Notes: generated from the letters alone by a model not told the origin. 34,506 bases of DNA from a bacterium (GCA_004297985.1 SCRA01000061.1:1-34506); one strand, 5' to 3'; numbered from the stretch's first letter, positions 22,537-31,744 are shown. Made by a program: numbers and translations.

Positions 22537-23439
22537 GTGAGCATCTACCGGTCGCCGGTCGGCGAAGTGGCCGACTTCCAAGCCTCGATCCGGCTCGAGC
22601 GCGGGCAGAGCGAGCGGACCGCCAGCGAGTACGGCCGCGACGTCGACGCCTTTCGAAGCTGGTTGGCTGGAACGCCACTGTGGCAAGCGACGGTCTCGGA
22701 GATCCGCCGCTACGTCATGCACCTGATGGGCGAGCGGCATTATACGGCAACTTCGGTGCGTCGCAAGATCGCCGCGTTGCGGGCGTTTTTCGCCTGGCAG
22801 CGCCGCGAGGGTAAGCGGTCGGACAACCCCAGCGCCGATATCCGCCCGCCCAAGTCCGAGAAGCGTCTGCCCAAGGTGCTCAACGAAGACGAAGTCGCCA
22901 GACTGCTCGAGACGCGGGTTGCCGGCAGGACGGAGTTCACCCGTCTGCGGGACCGGGCGATCCTGGAGCTGCTTTACGCCAGCGGCATCAGGCGCGCCGA
23001 GCTCGTGGGGCTGAACCTAGAAGACATCGATTTGGAGAAGCGGCGCATGCGGGTGATCGGCAAAGGGAACAAGCAGCGGATCGTCTTCTTCAACCACGCC
23101 GCCGCCGACGCGATGGTGCTCTACCTGGGCATGCGCCCTCGCACGGGCGATCAGGCGTTCTTCGTGGGGCGCACGGGCAAACGCCTCAACGCCGACTACG
23201 CCGGCGAGATCTTCCGGCTCTTTGCCCGGCTCTCCGGCCTTTCGAAGCATGCCACCCCGCACGTCCTGCGCCACTCCTTTGCAACGCATCTGCTGGAGAA
23301 CGGCGCCGACTTGATGACCATCAAGGAACTGCTCGGCCACGAGAGCTTAGCCACCACGCAGATCTACACCAACGTCTCGCTCGAGCACATGCGTAAGACC
23401 TACGAAGATGCGCATCCTCGTGATCGCCAGGATCACTAA
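22537..23439 (+). CDS. Tyrosine recombinase, XerC/XerD type
   Basis: This 300-residue recombinase has the N-terminal SAM-like core-binding domain (about 10-95) and a C-terminal catalytic domain. All active-site residues are present: Arg152 (SGIRRAEL), Lys176 (IGKGNKQR), His242 and Arg245 ([13 protein letters not shown]), His268 ([10 protein letters not shown]) and the nucleophile Tyr277 (QIYTNV). Length and motifs match chromosome-dimer-resolving Xer proteins and not the longer phage integrases. The GTG start has GAGGAGGAG upstream. No phage genes or att repeats are nearby. Whether it is XerC, XerD or a single XerH-like enzyme cannot be told. Confidence 0.9.
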   Translation: MSIYRSPVGEVADFQASIRLERGQSERTASEYGRDVDAFRSWLAGTPLWQATVSEIRRYVMHLMGERHYTATSVRRKIAALRAFFAWQRREGKRSDNPSADIRPPKSEKRLPKVLNEDEVARLLETRVAGRTEFTRLRDRAILELLYASGIRRAELVGLNLEDIDLEKRRMRVIGKGNKQRIVFFNHAAADAMVLYLGMRPRTGDQAFFVGRTGKRLNADYAGEIFRLFARLSGLSKHATPHVLRHSFATHLLENGADLMTIKELLGHESLATTQIYTNVSLEHMRKTYEDAHPRDRQDH

Positions 23440-23450
23440 CTGCTTGATAG

Positions 23451-23468
23451 CCGAACGGAGCGGTTCGG
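23451..23468. terminator. Weak hairpin between convergent genes
   Basis: CCGAAC (23451-23456) pairs with GTTCGG (23463-23468) around a six-base loop, in the 37-bp gap between the convergent Xer and Lrp-domain genes. No T-run follows on either strand, so a terminator role is only a guess. Confidence 0.25.
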
Positions 23469-23476
23469 ACGGGCTC

Positions 23477-23704
23477 TCAGCCCACGACAATACAGGTGGA
23501 GGTCTTGTCGATGCCCTCCACTCGGTGGAGGCCGTCAAGGATCAAGTCGCCCAGCGCCTTGACATCGGCCACCTCGCAAACGGCTATGATGTCGTAGTCG
23601 CCGGTTACCGCGTCCGCTGCGGTGATGCCGCGGATCTTCCGGATCTGTTCGGCGAGACCGGATGCCTTCCCGGGTCGTGCATGGACCAGGATAAACGCTC
23701 TCAT
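23477..23704 (-). CDS. Stand-alone Lrp/AsnC ligand-binding (RAM) domain protein
   Basis: This 75-residue protein is just the effector-binding domain of Lrp/AsnC regulators: AFILVHARPGKASGLAEQI, then VTGDYDIIAVCEVADVKALGDLILDGLHRVEGI and the final strand STCIVVG. It has no DNA-binding helix-turn-helix. Such free domains form ring-like oligomers that bind amino acids and may modulate full-length Lrp proteins. The ATG at 23704 opens the first strand of the fold, and the longer open frame upstream has no domain content. It is divergent from the VOC gene. Confidence 0.85.
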   Translation of the reverse strand: MRAFILVHARPGKASGLAEQIRKIRGITAADAVTGDYDIIAVCEVADVKALGDLILDGLHRVEGIDKTSTCIVVG

Positions 23705-23836
23705 ACGGCTATCGTTCCCAGACTGCATGTGCGCTCGCACGATGGCAGGGGCCTGCTCGTTGGGGAGTTTGGGAACCGGGCGGGTACGATGGCGCAATAC
23801 CGCACCGACACCAGAGACACGAGGTTCATCGTACCG

Positions 23837-24205
23837 ATGACGACATCGACTACCACGTCCATCACCGGCATCGCCGCCAACTACTACCTGGTCCAAGACC
23901 TCGCGCGCGCCACGGCGTTCTGGCGCGACGTCATGAACCTTCCTCTGACCATGCAGTTCGATCAAGGCGCGGAGTTCGAGCTCCCCGACGGTTCGGCGTT
24001 TGGGCTCTGGAAGCCGTCGGACAACGTGTTCAACCCCAGCGGCGGGATCATGTTTACCGTGCCCGACGCTCACGCCGCCGTGGCATACTTCCGCGGGCGC
24101 GGCGTACACATCGAGGAGGATGTCTTCGAAGGCCCAGGCTGCTTCCTGGCCTTCTGTCAGGACAGCGAAGGAAACGATTTCATGCTCCACCAGAGCAAGA
24201 GTTAG
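23837..24205 (+). CDS. Glyoxalase/VOC-superfamily protein
   Basis: This 122-residue single VOC unit has the two beta-alpha-beta-beta-beta halves: GIAANYYLVQDLARATAFWRD, then MNLPLTMQFDQGAEFELPDG, and GGIMFTVPDAHAAVAYFRGR followed by GCFLAFCQDSEGNDFMLHQ. The 'D.EGN.F.L.Q' ending is typical of the superfamily, which includes glyoxalases, antibiotic-resistance proteins and dioxygenases. The catalytic or binding role cannot be read. The ATG at 23837 was chosen because the preceding 140 codons overlap the opposite-strand Lrp-domain gene and have no VOC content. Confidence 0.8.
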   Translation: MTTSTTTSITGIAANYYLVQDLARATAFWRDVMNLPLTMQFDQGAEFELPDGSAFGLWKPSDNVFNPSGGIMFTVPDAHAAVAYFRGRGVHIEEDVFEGPGCFLAFCQDSEGNDFMLHQSKS

Positions 24206-24265
24206 TGTCCTCCCTCCGTACCCGAGAGAACGAGAAGCCGGCCCACAGGATGGCGGCCCCGCGCC

Positions 24266-24847
24266 ATGAACCAGGCAAGCATGTTGGCTCGGCAATCATG
24301 GCGCGCGGGGCGCTGGCAACGCGGCAGTTATACGCTGGTCGCCGGTTTCGTCGCGATCTTCGCGCTTGGGCTGATCGCCCATCTCACGAATCGGCCGTAC
24401 ATGTTCCCCTCCCTCGGCCCCACCGCGATCGGCCTCTTCTTCCTTCCGCTGGCCAAGGACGCGTGCCCGCGCAACGTCATCGTCGGTCATGGCATCGGGG
24501 CGCTCTGCGGCTACGGCGCGCTCTGGGTGACGGGGTTAGCCTATGCGCCCGCGACGTTTGAAGTCGGCGTCAGCCAGTCGCGCGTCGTAGCGGCGGCGCT
24601 CGCGTTAGCGCTGACGGGCGCCGTGATGATCTGGCTGCAGCGCGAGCACCTGCCGGCCGGAGCCACCACGCTCATCGTTGCGCTGGGCATCATGCCCAGC
24701 GCAACGGACGTCGCGATTCTGATGGCCGGGGTCGTCGTGATAACCTACCTTGCCCTCGCGATCAACCGGCTCGTCGGCATCCCCTACCCGTTCTGGGGGC
24801 CGCTGCCCCCGAAGATGCGGGATACGCCAGCGGGGCCCCGCCGCTGA
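24266..24847 (+). CDS. HPP-family integral membrane protein
   Basis: This 193-residue membrane protein has four to five hydrophobic segments and two family marks: FPSLGPTAIGLFF (residues 48-60 region) and HLPAGATTLIVALGIMP (128-144 region), a variant of the 'HPPAGATALI' stretch that names the HPP family. Plant and cyanobacterial relatives are linked with nitrite transport; most bacterial ones have no known function. The N-terminus is basic and cytoplasmic-looking. It starts 60 bases after the VOC gene and could share its transcript. Its stop is 21 bp from the stop of the convergent quinone oxidoreductase gene. Confidence 0.82.
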   Translation: MNQASMLARQSWRAGRWQRGSYTLVAGFVAIFALGLIAHLTNRPYMFPSLGPTAIGLFFLPLAKDACPRNVIVGHGIGALCGYGALWVTGLAYAPATFEVGVSQSRVVAAALALALTGAVMIWLQREHLPAGATTLIVALGIMPSATDVAILMAGVVVITYLALAINRLVGIPYPFWGPLPPKMRDTPAGPRR

Positions 24848-24868
24848 GCATCCTCCCATACGCGGTCA

Positions 24869-25840
24869 TCAGGCAGGCAGTAGCAGCAACTTCCCCGTCG
24901 TTCTGCGCGCCTCGAGGTCGCGCTGAGCATCGGCCGCCTTGGCCAGCGGATAGGTGCCGCCGATGTGAACTTTCAGTTCGCCTCTCGCGATCCAGGCGAG
25001 CACGTCGCCCGCGCGCTCGAGCAGCTCTGCGCGCGTCGCCGTGTAGTCGCCCAGCTTCGGCCGCGTCACGAAGAGCGAGCCGCGCGCAGCCAATTGCAGC
25101 GGCTGGAAGGGATCGACGGGGCCACTGGAGTTTCCGTAGGTCACCATCATGCCGCGGCGCCGCAGCGAGGAGAGACTGGCTTCCCACGTGGACTTGCCGA
25201 CAGAGTCGTAGGCGACGTGCACGCCTTCTCCGCCGGTCAGCCGGCGCACCGCGGGGGCAACCTCCTCGCGGGTGTAGATGATGACGTCGTCGGCGCCGGC
25301 GTCGCGCGCCAGCTTCGCCTTCTCATCGGTTCCAACGGTGGCGATCACGCGCGCACCGCAGCGTTTCGCTATCTGCGTGAGCAGGAGACCCACGCCCCCC
25401 GCGGCAGCATGGACGAGGGCCACCTGACCGGGCTGTAGCGGGAACGTCGAGAGCGCCAGGTAGTGCGCCGTCATGCCTTGGAGCATAGCGGCGGCGGCCG
25501 CGTGATCCCCGACGCCGGCGGGCACGGGGACGACATCGGTTACGTCGACGGTCGTGTACTCGGCGTAGCTGCCGATGCAGGATGCATAGGCGACGCGGTC
25601 GCCAACCTTCACCTCGTCGACACCCGGGCCTACGCGCTCAACGACCGCACATGCCTCTAGGCCTGGGGTGAACGGCAGTGCCATCTTGTAGAGGCCGCCG
25701 CGCTGGTACGTGTCGATGAAGTTGATGCCGGCCGCGAGAACGCGCACGAGCGCCTGTCCAGGCCCCGGCTCCGGAACGGGAATGTCGAGGTACTGAAGGA
25801 CCTCCGGACCACCCTGGCGCTCGATACGAATCGCGTGCAT
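24869..25840 (-). CDS. NAD(P)H:quinone oxidoreductase, zeta-crystallin type
   Basis: This 323-residue member of the zinc-free medium-chain dehydrogenase group has NFIDTYQRGGLYKMALPFTPGLEACAVVE, and the nucleotide-binding HAAAGGVGLLLTQIAK (about 145-160). It lacks the structural zinc cysteine cluster of alcohol dehydrogenases. Relatives (Qor) reduce quinones one electron at a time with NADPH. The ATG at 25840 follows GGAGAAGAG. It is the last gene of the long minus-strand operon, 19 bases after panB. Confidence 0.88.
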   Translation of the reverse strand: MHAIRIERQGGPEVLQYLDIPVPEPGPGQALVRVLAAGINFIDTYQRGGLYKMALPFTPGLEACAVVERVGPGVDEVKVGDRVAYASCIGSYAEYTTVDVTDVVPVPAGVGDHAAAAAMLQGMTAHYLALSTFPLQPGQVALVHAAAGGVGLLLTQIAKRCGARVIATVGTDEKAKLARDAGADDVIIYTREEVAPAVRRLTGGEGVHVAYDSVGKSTWEASLSSLRRRGMMVTYGNSSGPVDPFQPLQLAARGSLFVTRPKLGDYTATRAELLERAGDVLAWIARGELKVHIGGTYPLAKAADAQRDLEARRTTGKLLLLPA

Positions 25841-25859
25841 CAACTCTTCTCCTTCTACC

Positions 25860-26633
25860 TTACTTCGTTGGAAAGGCGCCGGCGCGCACCTCGGCCGCGT
25901 AAGCGGCGAGCGCTTCGCGTGCGGCCTCCCCGATCCGCGCATAGACCTTGGCGAACGGCGGCGGGTTGGCCACCAGGCCCAGCACGTCGTGCATCACCAG
26001 CACCTGTCCGTCGCAGGCCGCGCCGGCGCCGATGCCGATGGTGGGGATACGCAGCGCTCGCGTAACATCGGCAGCCACCTCCGCGTCCACTTTCTCCAAC
26101 ACCACGGCGTAGGAGCCGGCGGCCTCCACGGCACGCGCGTCGGCGAGCACGCGCTCGCGGTCGCCGCGCGTGCGATAGCCGGGACCAAGCCCCGCCGTCT
26201 GCGGCAGCAGTCCGATGTGCCCCATCACGGGAATCCCCGCGCGCACGATGGCGGCGATGCGCGGCGCCGTCTCGGCGCCGCCTTCCAACTTGACGGAGAG
26301 CGCCCCGCTGTCTTTGATCAGCATCCCCGCGGACCGCACCGCCTCCTCGTCGCTCACTTGGTAGGAGAGGAACGGCAGATCGGCGACCACATGCGCCTGA
26401 TGCGTGCCGCGCACGACCGCCGCCGTGTGGCGCAGCATGTCATGCAGCGTGACGGGGATGGTCGACTCGTAGCCGAGGACGACCATCCCCAGCGAGTCGC
26501 CGACCAACAGGAGATCGATGCCGGCCTCCTCAGCGGCGCGCGCGAAGGGGGCATCGTAGGCAGTGACCATCACGATGGGCGCGCCGCCTTTGCGCGCCGC
26601 CACGGCGCCAGCCGTCAAACGGCGATCAGCCAT
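25860..26633 (-). CDS. panB: 3-methyl-2-oxobutanoate hydroxymethyltransferase
   Basis: PanB makes ketopantoate from 2-oxoisovalerate and methylene-tetrahydrofolate, the first committed step to pantothenate and CoA. The 257-residue protein has [17 protein letters not shown], the metal site [17 protein letters not shown] (with Asp46), [10 protein letters not shown] (Asp84 region), [10 protein letters not shown] and [18 protein letters not shown]. Length is normal for the family. The ATG overlaps the end of panE by 8 bases, so the two consecutive pathway enzymes are coupled. Confidence 0.95.
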   Translation of the reverse strand: MADRRLTAGAVAARKGGAPIVMVTAYDAPFARAAEEAGIDLLLVGDSLGMVVLGYESTIPVTLHDMLRHTAAVVRGTHQAHVVADLPFLSYQVSDEEAVRSAGMLIKDSGALSVKLEGGAETAPRIAAIVRAGIPVMGHIGLLPQTAGLGPGYRTRGDRERVLADARAVEAAGSYAVVLEKVDAEVAADVTRALRIPTIGIGAGAACDGQVLVMHDVLGLVANPPPFAKVYARIGEAAREALAAYAAEVRAGAFPTK

Positions 26634-27549
26634 GGGCTGCGACGCTCATCCGCTCGCGCGCGCGTACCAGATGGACCATTGCTTCATTGCACGGCGCGCC
26701 CAGGCCATAGCGGCGCGCCATCGTGACGATGGCACCGTTGATGGCCTCGATCTCCGTGCGCCGCCCGGCGCGCAGGTCGGCGAGCATCGAGGAGATGTTC
26801 CGCGCGGTCGACGATGCAACGGAGTTGACGTACTCGCAGGGATCGTGGAACGGCAGGCTGATGCGCGCCGCCTCTGCGACGGCCACGGTCTCCAATGCGA
26901 TGGCACGCGCCAGCTCGCGAGCGTCTTCGTCGTCCAAGAGGATGCCGTTGGGGGCGTCGAGGAGGGCGGTAACGGGATTGATCGCGGCGTTCGCGACGAG
27001 CTTTCCCCAGATCTGCGGGCGAATATCGTACACGGCCTGCGTGCTCAGACCCGCGGCCGTCAGCAGGTCGCGCACAGCGGCGACGGTCGATGGCGAGGCG
27101 CCGGCCCCACCCAGCATCGTGATGCCCGACCCAGCGCGGCGCACGAGGCCCGAAGAGAGCTCTGTAGCACCCTCGGTGGTCACTCCCAGCACCAGCGCCA
27201 GACGCCCGCCCAGCGCCGCCTTCAGCGCCTCTTCGTTACCGAGGCCGTTTTGCAGACTGACCACGACGCACGCGGGATCGATCTTTCCAGCGAAGGGGCG
27301 TAAAGCGTTCAGCGTATCCTGAGCTTTGACGAAGATGAAGAGCATCTCGCAGGCGTAGAGATCCTGCGGGCGCAGCGTCGCGCGCACCATACGCGGATCT
27401 CCGTGCTCCTCGCGCACCTCCTGTGCAAGCGCGGCGACTTGCTCAGAGCGCACGTCGAGCACACAGACATCCGCCACGGGCGCCAGAATCCAGGCGAAGA
27501 GCGTCCCCATCGCGCCGCCGCCGACGAGCCCCACGGACGGTTTTCTCAT
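26626..27549 (-). CDS. panE: 2-dehydropantoate 2-reductase
   Basis: PanE reduces ketopantoate, the PanB product, to pantoate with NADPH. The 307-residue protein has the N-terminal [13 protein letters not shown], the [11 protein letters not shown] segment with the substrate/cofactor Lys, [13 protein letters not shown], and the catalytic Lys in [17 protein letters not shown]. The ATG at 27549 follows GGAAGGAAC and starts right at the Rossmann strand; a GTG four codons earlier is possible. It lies 27 bases after the rhomboid gene. Confidence 0.92.
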   Translation of the reverse strand: MRKPSVGLVGGGAMGTLFAWILAPVADVCVLDVRSEQVAALAQEVREEHGDPRMVRATLRPQDLYACEMLFIFVKAQDTLNALRPFAGKIDPACVVVSLQNGLGNEEALKAALGGRLALVLGVTTEGATELSSGLVRRAGSGITMLGGAGASPSTVAAVRDLLTAAGLSTQAVYDIRPQIWGKLVANAAINPVTALLDAPNGILLDDEDARELARAIALETVAVAEAARISLPFHDPCEYVNSVASSTARNISSMLADLRAGRRTEIEAINGAIVTMARRYGLGAPCNEAMVHLVRARERMSVAAHG

Positions 27550-27576
27550 CGTTCCTTCCACGCTTGAACGGTTCGC

Positions 27577-28299
27577 CTAGTAATGATAGCGGAACCTCCG
27601 CGCGCCGCGCGTTCTCCGAACGCGGAAGAGCGCGATGAGCACGAGCCCCGCTACGAATCCGCCGATATGCGCGAAGTATCCCACGCCGCCTTGCTCGCTC
27701 ATCGTGCGGCTGGTCAGCGTGCCGGCATGGATGAACTGCAGCGCCGCCCAAAATCCGATGACGACGACCGCCGGGAGCCGCAGGAAGAGCGGGAAGCAGC
27801 CGATGGGAACAATGGTGCTGATCTGGCGCGTCGGAAACGTGAGGAGATAGGCGCCTAAGATGCCGGCGATCGCGCCGGAGGCGCCCACGGTAGGAATGTG
27901 GCTCCCGGGAGCCGCCAACACTTCGGCTAGACCGCCGATGACCCCCGCGACGACGTAGAAGGCGACGAAGCGCAGCGAGCCCGTCAAGCACTCTATCTCC
28001 GGCCCGAAGACGAAGAGATAGAGCATGTTGCCCAAAATGTGCAGCCAGCCGGCGTGGATGAAGAGCGAGGTGATCAAGGTCAGGAAGAACGGCTGCGGCG
28101 CGCCCACGGCGGCGATACCGTGTGCGATGTCGTAGGGCACGGCACCGTAGCCGGTGATGAAGGCCTCCATGCAGACGGGACCGCAGGCTTGTGCCAGCGA
28201 GAGCTCGTGAAGAAAGACGACGAGGTTCGCCGCGATGAGCGCGTAGACGGCGAAGGGGAAGATCGGGAGGCGTCCGCCGGCGTCCCGAAACGGAATCAC
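27577..28299 (-). CDS. Rhomboid-family intramembrane serine protease
   Basis: This 240-residue membrane protein has six to seven hydrophobic segments. The rhomboid active site is complete: HILGNMLYLFVFGPEIE (His87, Asn91), the nucleophile Ser141 in TVGASGAIAGILGAY and His211 in AHIGGFVAGL. It would cleave membrane proteins within the bilayer; substrates are unknown. The GTG start overlaps the stop of the MCE gene (GTGA), so translation is coupled to the lipid-transport genes. Confidence 0.92.
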   Translation of the reverse strand: MIPFRDAGGRLPIFPFAVYALIAANLVVFLHELSLAQACGPVCMEAFITGYGAVPYDIAHGIAAVGAPQPFFLTLITSLFIHAGWLHILGNMLYLFVFGPEIECLTGSLRFVAFYVVAGVIGGLAEVLAAPGSHIPTVGASGAIAGILGAYLLTFPTRQISTIVPIGCFPLFLRLPAVVVIGFWAALQFIHAGTLTSRTMSEQGGVGYFAHIGGFVAGLVLIALFRVRRTRGARRFRYHY

Positions 28300-29840
28300 C
28301 AGTCGAGTTCCAGCCCGAATACGGGGCGGCGGTCCTGGTTCATGAGGTCACGCTCGCCTGCGAAGCCGCTGATGCCCTTGGTCACCCGAAGGCGCCCGTA
28401 AACGTCGAGCGTGGGATGGCGCAGATCGTAGAGCAGAGCGTCCAGGCCAAGCGCCCTCGCGTCCACGCTTCCCGCCACGCCTAGCCGCGAGTAGAGTACC
28501 CCGCCGCCTAGACGGAGGGTGGGCGAGAGGCGCTTGAATATGGCGGCATTGACGGTGGCGTAGCCGCCGATGTCGTTGGCGCCCAGCTCGGCGCTGGTGG
28601 CGGCATGCGGTCGAATCCAGACGTCGAAGTCCGACTGGGGACCACGGTCGCGCGAGAGGAGCGGCGTCGAGAAGGTCGTTCTCTCGCTCTTCGCGAGCTC
28701 GCTTATGCGGAGCTGCACGGCGAAGAGATCGGTTACGCCGCCGGCGGGCGCCATCGGACGGCCATGCGTCGCACCTTGGCTCGGCTGCGGCGGATTGGAA
28801 AGCGCGGGCGGGGAGCCGCTCCCAGTTGGCGCCGGCGTGGCGCCGGCGTCGACGCCATAGACGCTGGAGTGTCCGCCGAATCGTTCCAGGATCGAATTGA
28901 CGCGCTGCGATGCGGCGTCGATATTGGCCACCGTGTCGTGCAGTTGTGCCTGCGTCTGCGGGTTGCCCGTCAGGTGGTGGAGATCGGCCGCGATGTCGGC
29001 GATCGACGCGGCTGTGTTCTTCAACTGCGTCGTGGTGTCGACGACGTTCTGGTGGATCGCCGGATCGCCGGCGAGCTGCTGCACGTTGTCGGCCGTCTTG
29101 GCCAAGCTCTTGGAGATCGTCTCGAGATTGTCGACGATCTTCGAGACCTGACCGCTCTTGGCATCGACGGTCTGGCGCAGCGAGCCGCTGAGCGCAACGA
29201 GATTGTCGCTGATGATGCTCAGACTCTGCTGCAACTGCGCCGACATCTGATCGGAGCGCGCCGAGAGGCTGCCGACGGTGGCGGTGGTCTGCCTGGTGAG
29301 CGTATCGACGTTGCGCGCACTCTCCTGGAGCGAGGTCATGATCTCGGGCTCGCGGCGCTCGATGTCCGCCAGCATCGCGTCGACACGCGTGGCCTCGTTC
29401 TGCCCCGTCGCCAACAGGTCGGCGATGGTGACCGGGATCTTCCCTTGCGGCTGTTGGGCCAATGGGAGTACCGTGTGCTCCATGGGCGACGGTACCGGTC
29501 CGCCTTCGGCGCGTTTGGGCAGCTTGATGGTGAGGTATGGATCGCCGGTGATCGGGCTCTGGATGAGGAACTCGGCGTTGCTGGGAATGTCGACCGAGCG
29601 CCGAATGTTGAGGACCACCTCGACGGTATAGTCGGGAAGTAGCGTGACGTCGGCGACGGTGCCGATGATGACTCCCTGCTGCATTACGTAGCCGCCCTGC
29701 TTGAGGCCGACGACGTTGGAGAAGTGGACCCCGATCTGGTAGCCTCGACGCGATCCTAGGTCGGAGATCACGTAGAATACGAAAATCAGAGCCAGGAGCC
29801 CGGCCAAGGTGAAGAGTCCGACGCGGGCTTGATTGCTCAC
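28296..29840 (-). CDS. MCE-domain lipid transport protein with C-terminal beta-rich extension
   Basis: This 514-residue protein starts with one membrane anchor (about 8-27), then an MCE/MlaD domain (about 34-108: YQIGVHFSNVVGLKQGGYV, then GVIIGTVADVTLL and PITGDPYLTIKLP). A long coiled-coil-prone region (about 145-320) follows, then a Pro/Ser/Gly-rich linker (about 328-370). The last 140 residues look like amphipathic beta strands (YATVNAAIFKRLSPTLRLGG, LDVYGRLRVTKGIS) and end in Trp, like an outer-membrane protein. E. coli MlaD has only the anchor and MCE domain. It should work with the MlaF/MlaE proteins encoded upstream to move phospholipids between membranes. The start is GTG, 31 bases after mlaF. 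Confidence 0.88.
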   Translation of the reverse strand: MSNQARVGLFTLAGLLALIFVFYVISDLGSRRGYQIGVHFSNVVGLKQGGYVMQQGVIIGTVADVTLLPDYTVEVVLNIRRSVDIPSNAEFLIQSPITGDPYLTIKLPKRAEGGPVPSPMEHTVLPLAQQPQGKIPVTIADLLATGQNEATRVDAMLADIERREPEIMTSLQESARNVDTLTRQTTATVGSLSARSDQMSAQLQQSLSIISDNLVALSGSLRQTVDAKSGQVSKIVDNLETISKSLAKTADNVQQLAGDPAIHQNVVDTTTQLKNTAASIADIAADLHHLTGNPQTQAQLHDTVANIDAASQRVNSILERFGGHSSVYGVDAGATPAPTGSGSPPALSNPPQPSQGATHGRPMAPAGGVTDLFAVQLRISELAKSERTTFSTPLLSRDRGPQSDFDVWIRPHAATSAELGANDIGGYATVNAAIFKRLSPTLRLGGGVLYSRLGVAGSVDARALGLDALLYDLRHPTLDVYGRLRVTKGISGFAGERDLMNQDRRPVFGLELDW

Positions 29841-29871
29841 CAGCGAGTCTTCTCCATGTTTCTACATACCT

Positions 29872-30633
29872 CTAGAGCGGGATGGGTCCCTGGTCGCGCC
29901 CTTGAAGGAACTGTTGGACGATCGGGTTGTCGGATGCGCGAATCTCCTCCACCGGTCCCTCGGCGATGATCGCCCCCTCGAAGAGCAGGGCGATCCGGTC
30001 GGCCATCTGGTAGACGCTCTGCATGTCGTGAGAGACGACGACCACCGTGGCGCCCAGGCGGCGATTGATGTCGAGAATGATCTTGGTCAGCAGGTGCGTC
30101 ACGATCGGGTCGAGTCCGGATGTCGGCTCGTCGAAGAGCACGATCTCGGGTTTGGTCACCACGGCGCGCGCAAAGCCCGCTCGCTTGACCATGCCGCCGG
30201 AGAGCTCTGCCGGAAGGCGATCGATGGCGTCCGCTAGGCCCACCATTTCCAGCGTCTCGCGGACGGTCGAAGCGATCTGGGCGTCGTTCATCCGCATGTT
30301 CTCACGTAACGGGAGCGCGACGTTGTCGCCGACCGTCAACGAGTCGAAGAGAGCGGCGAACTGAAAGGCGAAGCCGATCGACTTGCGAAGCTCGATGAGC
30401 TCGGCATACGCCATGCCGCAGAGGTCTGCGCCTTTGACGATGACGCGCCCGCGTCGTGGGAGCCGTAGCCCATTGATCAGCCGCAGCGTCGTGCTCTTGC
30501 CGGAGCCCGACAGACCGATGATGCAGGTGATCTCGCCCGCGGGAATGCGCAGCGAGAGTCCGGAGAGGACGATCTTCTCGCCGAAGGCCAGCTCGATGTC
30601 GTCGAGCTCGATGATCGACTCACCGCGCTTCAT
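29872..30633 (-). CDS. mlaF: ABC transporter ATPase, MlaF type
   Basis: This 253-residue ATPase has Walker A GLSGSGKST (40-48), signature LSGGMVKRAGFARA (the GMxxR variant of Mla ATPases instead of the usual GQ), Walker B IVLFDEP and the switch His in VVVSHD. It would power lipid transport with the MlaE permease, whose gene overlaps its start by 4 bases (ATGA), and the MCE protein encoded downstream. The direction of lipid flow cannot be told from sequence. Confidence 0.93.
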   Translation of the reverse strand: MKRGESIIELDDIELAFGEKIVLSGLSLRIPAGEITCIIGLSGSGKSTTLRLINGLRLPRRGRVIVKGADLCGMAYAELIELRKSIGFAFQFAALFDSLTVGDNVALPLRENMRMNDAQIASTVRETLEMVGLADAIDRLPAELSGGMVKRAGFARAVVTKPEIVLFDEPTSGLDPIVTHLLTKIILDINRRLGATVVVVSHDMQSVYQMADRIALLFEGAIIAEGPVEEIRASDNPIVQQFLQGRDQGPIPL

Positions 30634-31400
30634 CGGAAGAGCAGGTAACTCATGGTGAAGTTGGCGGTGAAGATCAGGATGATCGCCAGCACCACGCTGC
30701 CCGTGGTAGCCTTACCGACGCCGGCCGCGCCACCGCGCGTGGTCAGCCCCTGGTAACAGCCGACCAACGCGATGATGATGGCGAAGACCACGCTCTTGAG
30801 GAGCCCCTTGCCGACGTCGGTCATGGTGATCGTCTGGCGTACCGAGGTGATGTAGTCCTGCGGCGAGATGTTGGCGACTGCGTGGGCGATCCACATACCG
30901 CCGCCCACGGAGATGATGTCCGCGAACACCGTAAGGACCGGAAGGGTCAGCAGCAAGCCGATCAGCCGCGGCACGACGAGCATGCGCGTAGGCGAGAGCC
31001 CCAGCGCCTCCAGCGCCTCCACCTGCTCGGTCACCACCATCGAGCCGATCTCCGCGGCGATCGCCGAACCCACGCGCCCCGCTACCACGACGGCGGTCAG
31101 CATGGGACCCAGCTCGCGCACCGTTCCGTAGGCGACGGCGCCGCCCACCACATTACCGAAACCGTACTGCACCGCTTGGACGGCGGACTCTAGTGAAATC
31201 ACCATGCCGGTAAAGAGCGAAGTCAACAGCACGATCACCGTGCTCTGCGTACCGAGAACGTAGGCTTGACTGATCGTCTCGACGATGCGCACGCGCAGGC
31301 GCAGGATGAAGCCGGTAGCCTCCGCGCCTAGAGCCGCCACTCCGCCGGCATACTCGAGGAAGCGGATCGTGAGGCGCCCGAGCGACTCCAGGGCGTTCAT
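30630..31400 (-). CDS. mlaE: ABC transporter permease, MlaE type
   Basis: This 256-residue permease has about five hydrophobic segments and the MlaE core: LLTSLFTGMVISLESAVQA, then RELGPMLTAVVVAGRVGSAIAAEIGSMVVTEQVEALEALG, the conserved coupling region of the family, and LVVPRLIGLLLTLPVLTVFAD. It forms the membrane part of the MCE/Mla lipid transporter with the two genes that follow. Its start overlaps the coiled-coil gene by ATGA. Confidence 0.93.
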   Translation of the reverse strand: MNALESLGRLTIRFLEYAGGVAALGAEATGFILRLRVRIVETISQAYVLGTQSTVIVLLTSLFTGMVISLESAVQAVQYGFGNVVGGAVAYGTVRELGPMLTAVVVAGRVGSAIAAEIGSMVVTEQVEALEALGLSPTRMLVVPRLIGLLLTLPVLTVFADIISVGGGMWIAHAVANISPQDYITSVRQTITMTDVGKGLLKSVVFAIIIALVGCYQGLTTRGGAAGVGKATTGSVVLAIILIFTANFTMSYLLFR

Positions 31401-31744
31401 TGCGTGCCGCGTTCCGCCCGGTTCACCAGCCCGAGCGTCTCACCGGCGCCGGCGAGGCGCCGTTGCGCGACGCCGCGCTCAGCCTGGAGATTGTACTGCT
31501 GCTGAAAGAGATCGTCGAGCCTGCGGTCGAGGTCCTTGAGGTGCGCGCGCGCCTCGCGCTCGAGCCCCTCGAAGTAGCGGCGTGCCTCGCGCAGGAAGGC
31601 GGCCAGCTCTCGCTCGGAGGGTATTTCGTTGCGCTCGAGACGCCCCTGGAGACTGTCGAGTTGCGCGCGCAGAGCGCGGTCGTTGATGCGGTAGGCCCCT
31701 ACCTGACGGACGAGAACGGCGAGATCGACGGCGATCGGCATCAT
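31397..31744 (-). CDS. Small charged coiled-coil protein
   Basis: This 115-residue protein is almost all helix, rich in Arg, Glu and Leu, with heptad-like spacing from about residue 18 to 100 ([18 protein letters not shown], then [31 protein letters not shown]). It has no signal peptide, membrane segment or known motif. It lies between rph and mlaE, overlapping both by about 4 bases, so it is likely made together with the Mla permease. It may be a scaffold or accessory part of that system, but this is only inferred from position. Confidence 0.7.
   Translation of the reverse strand: MMPIAVDLAVLVRQVGAYRINDRALRAQLDSLQGRLERNEIPSERELAAFLREARRYFEGLEREARAHLKDLDRRLDDLFQQQYNLQAERGVAQRRLAGAGETLGLVNRAERGTQ

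Noticed and set aside
21915-22814. 299-codon frame overlapping the MarR and Xer genes
   Set aside because: It is a different frame of both genes, Arg/Gly/Pro-rich and without motifs.
22537-23439. Integrase of a mobile element
   Set aside because: Length and motifs fit housekeeping Xer proteins. tRNA-Gln is 8 kb away with no flanking direct repeat seen, and there are no phage or conjugation genes.
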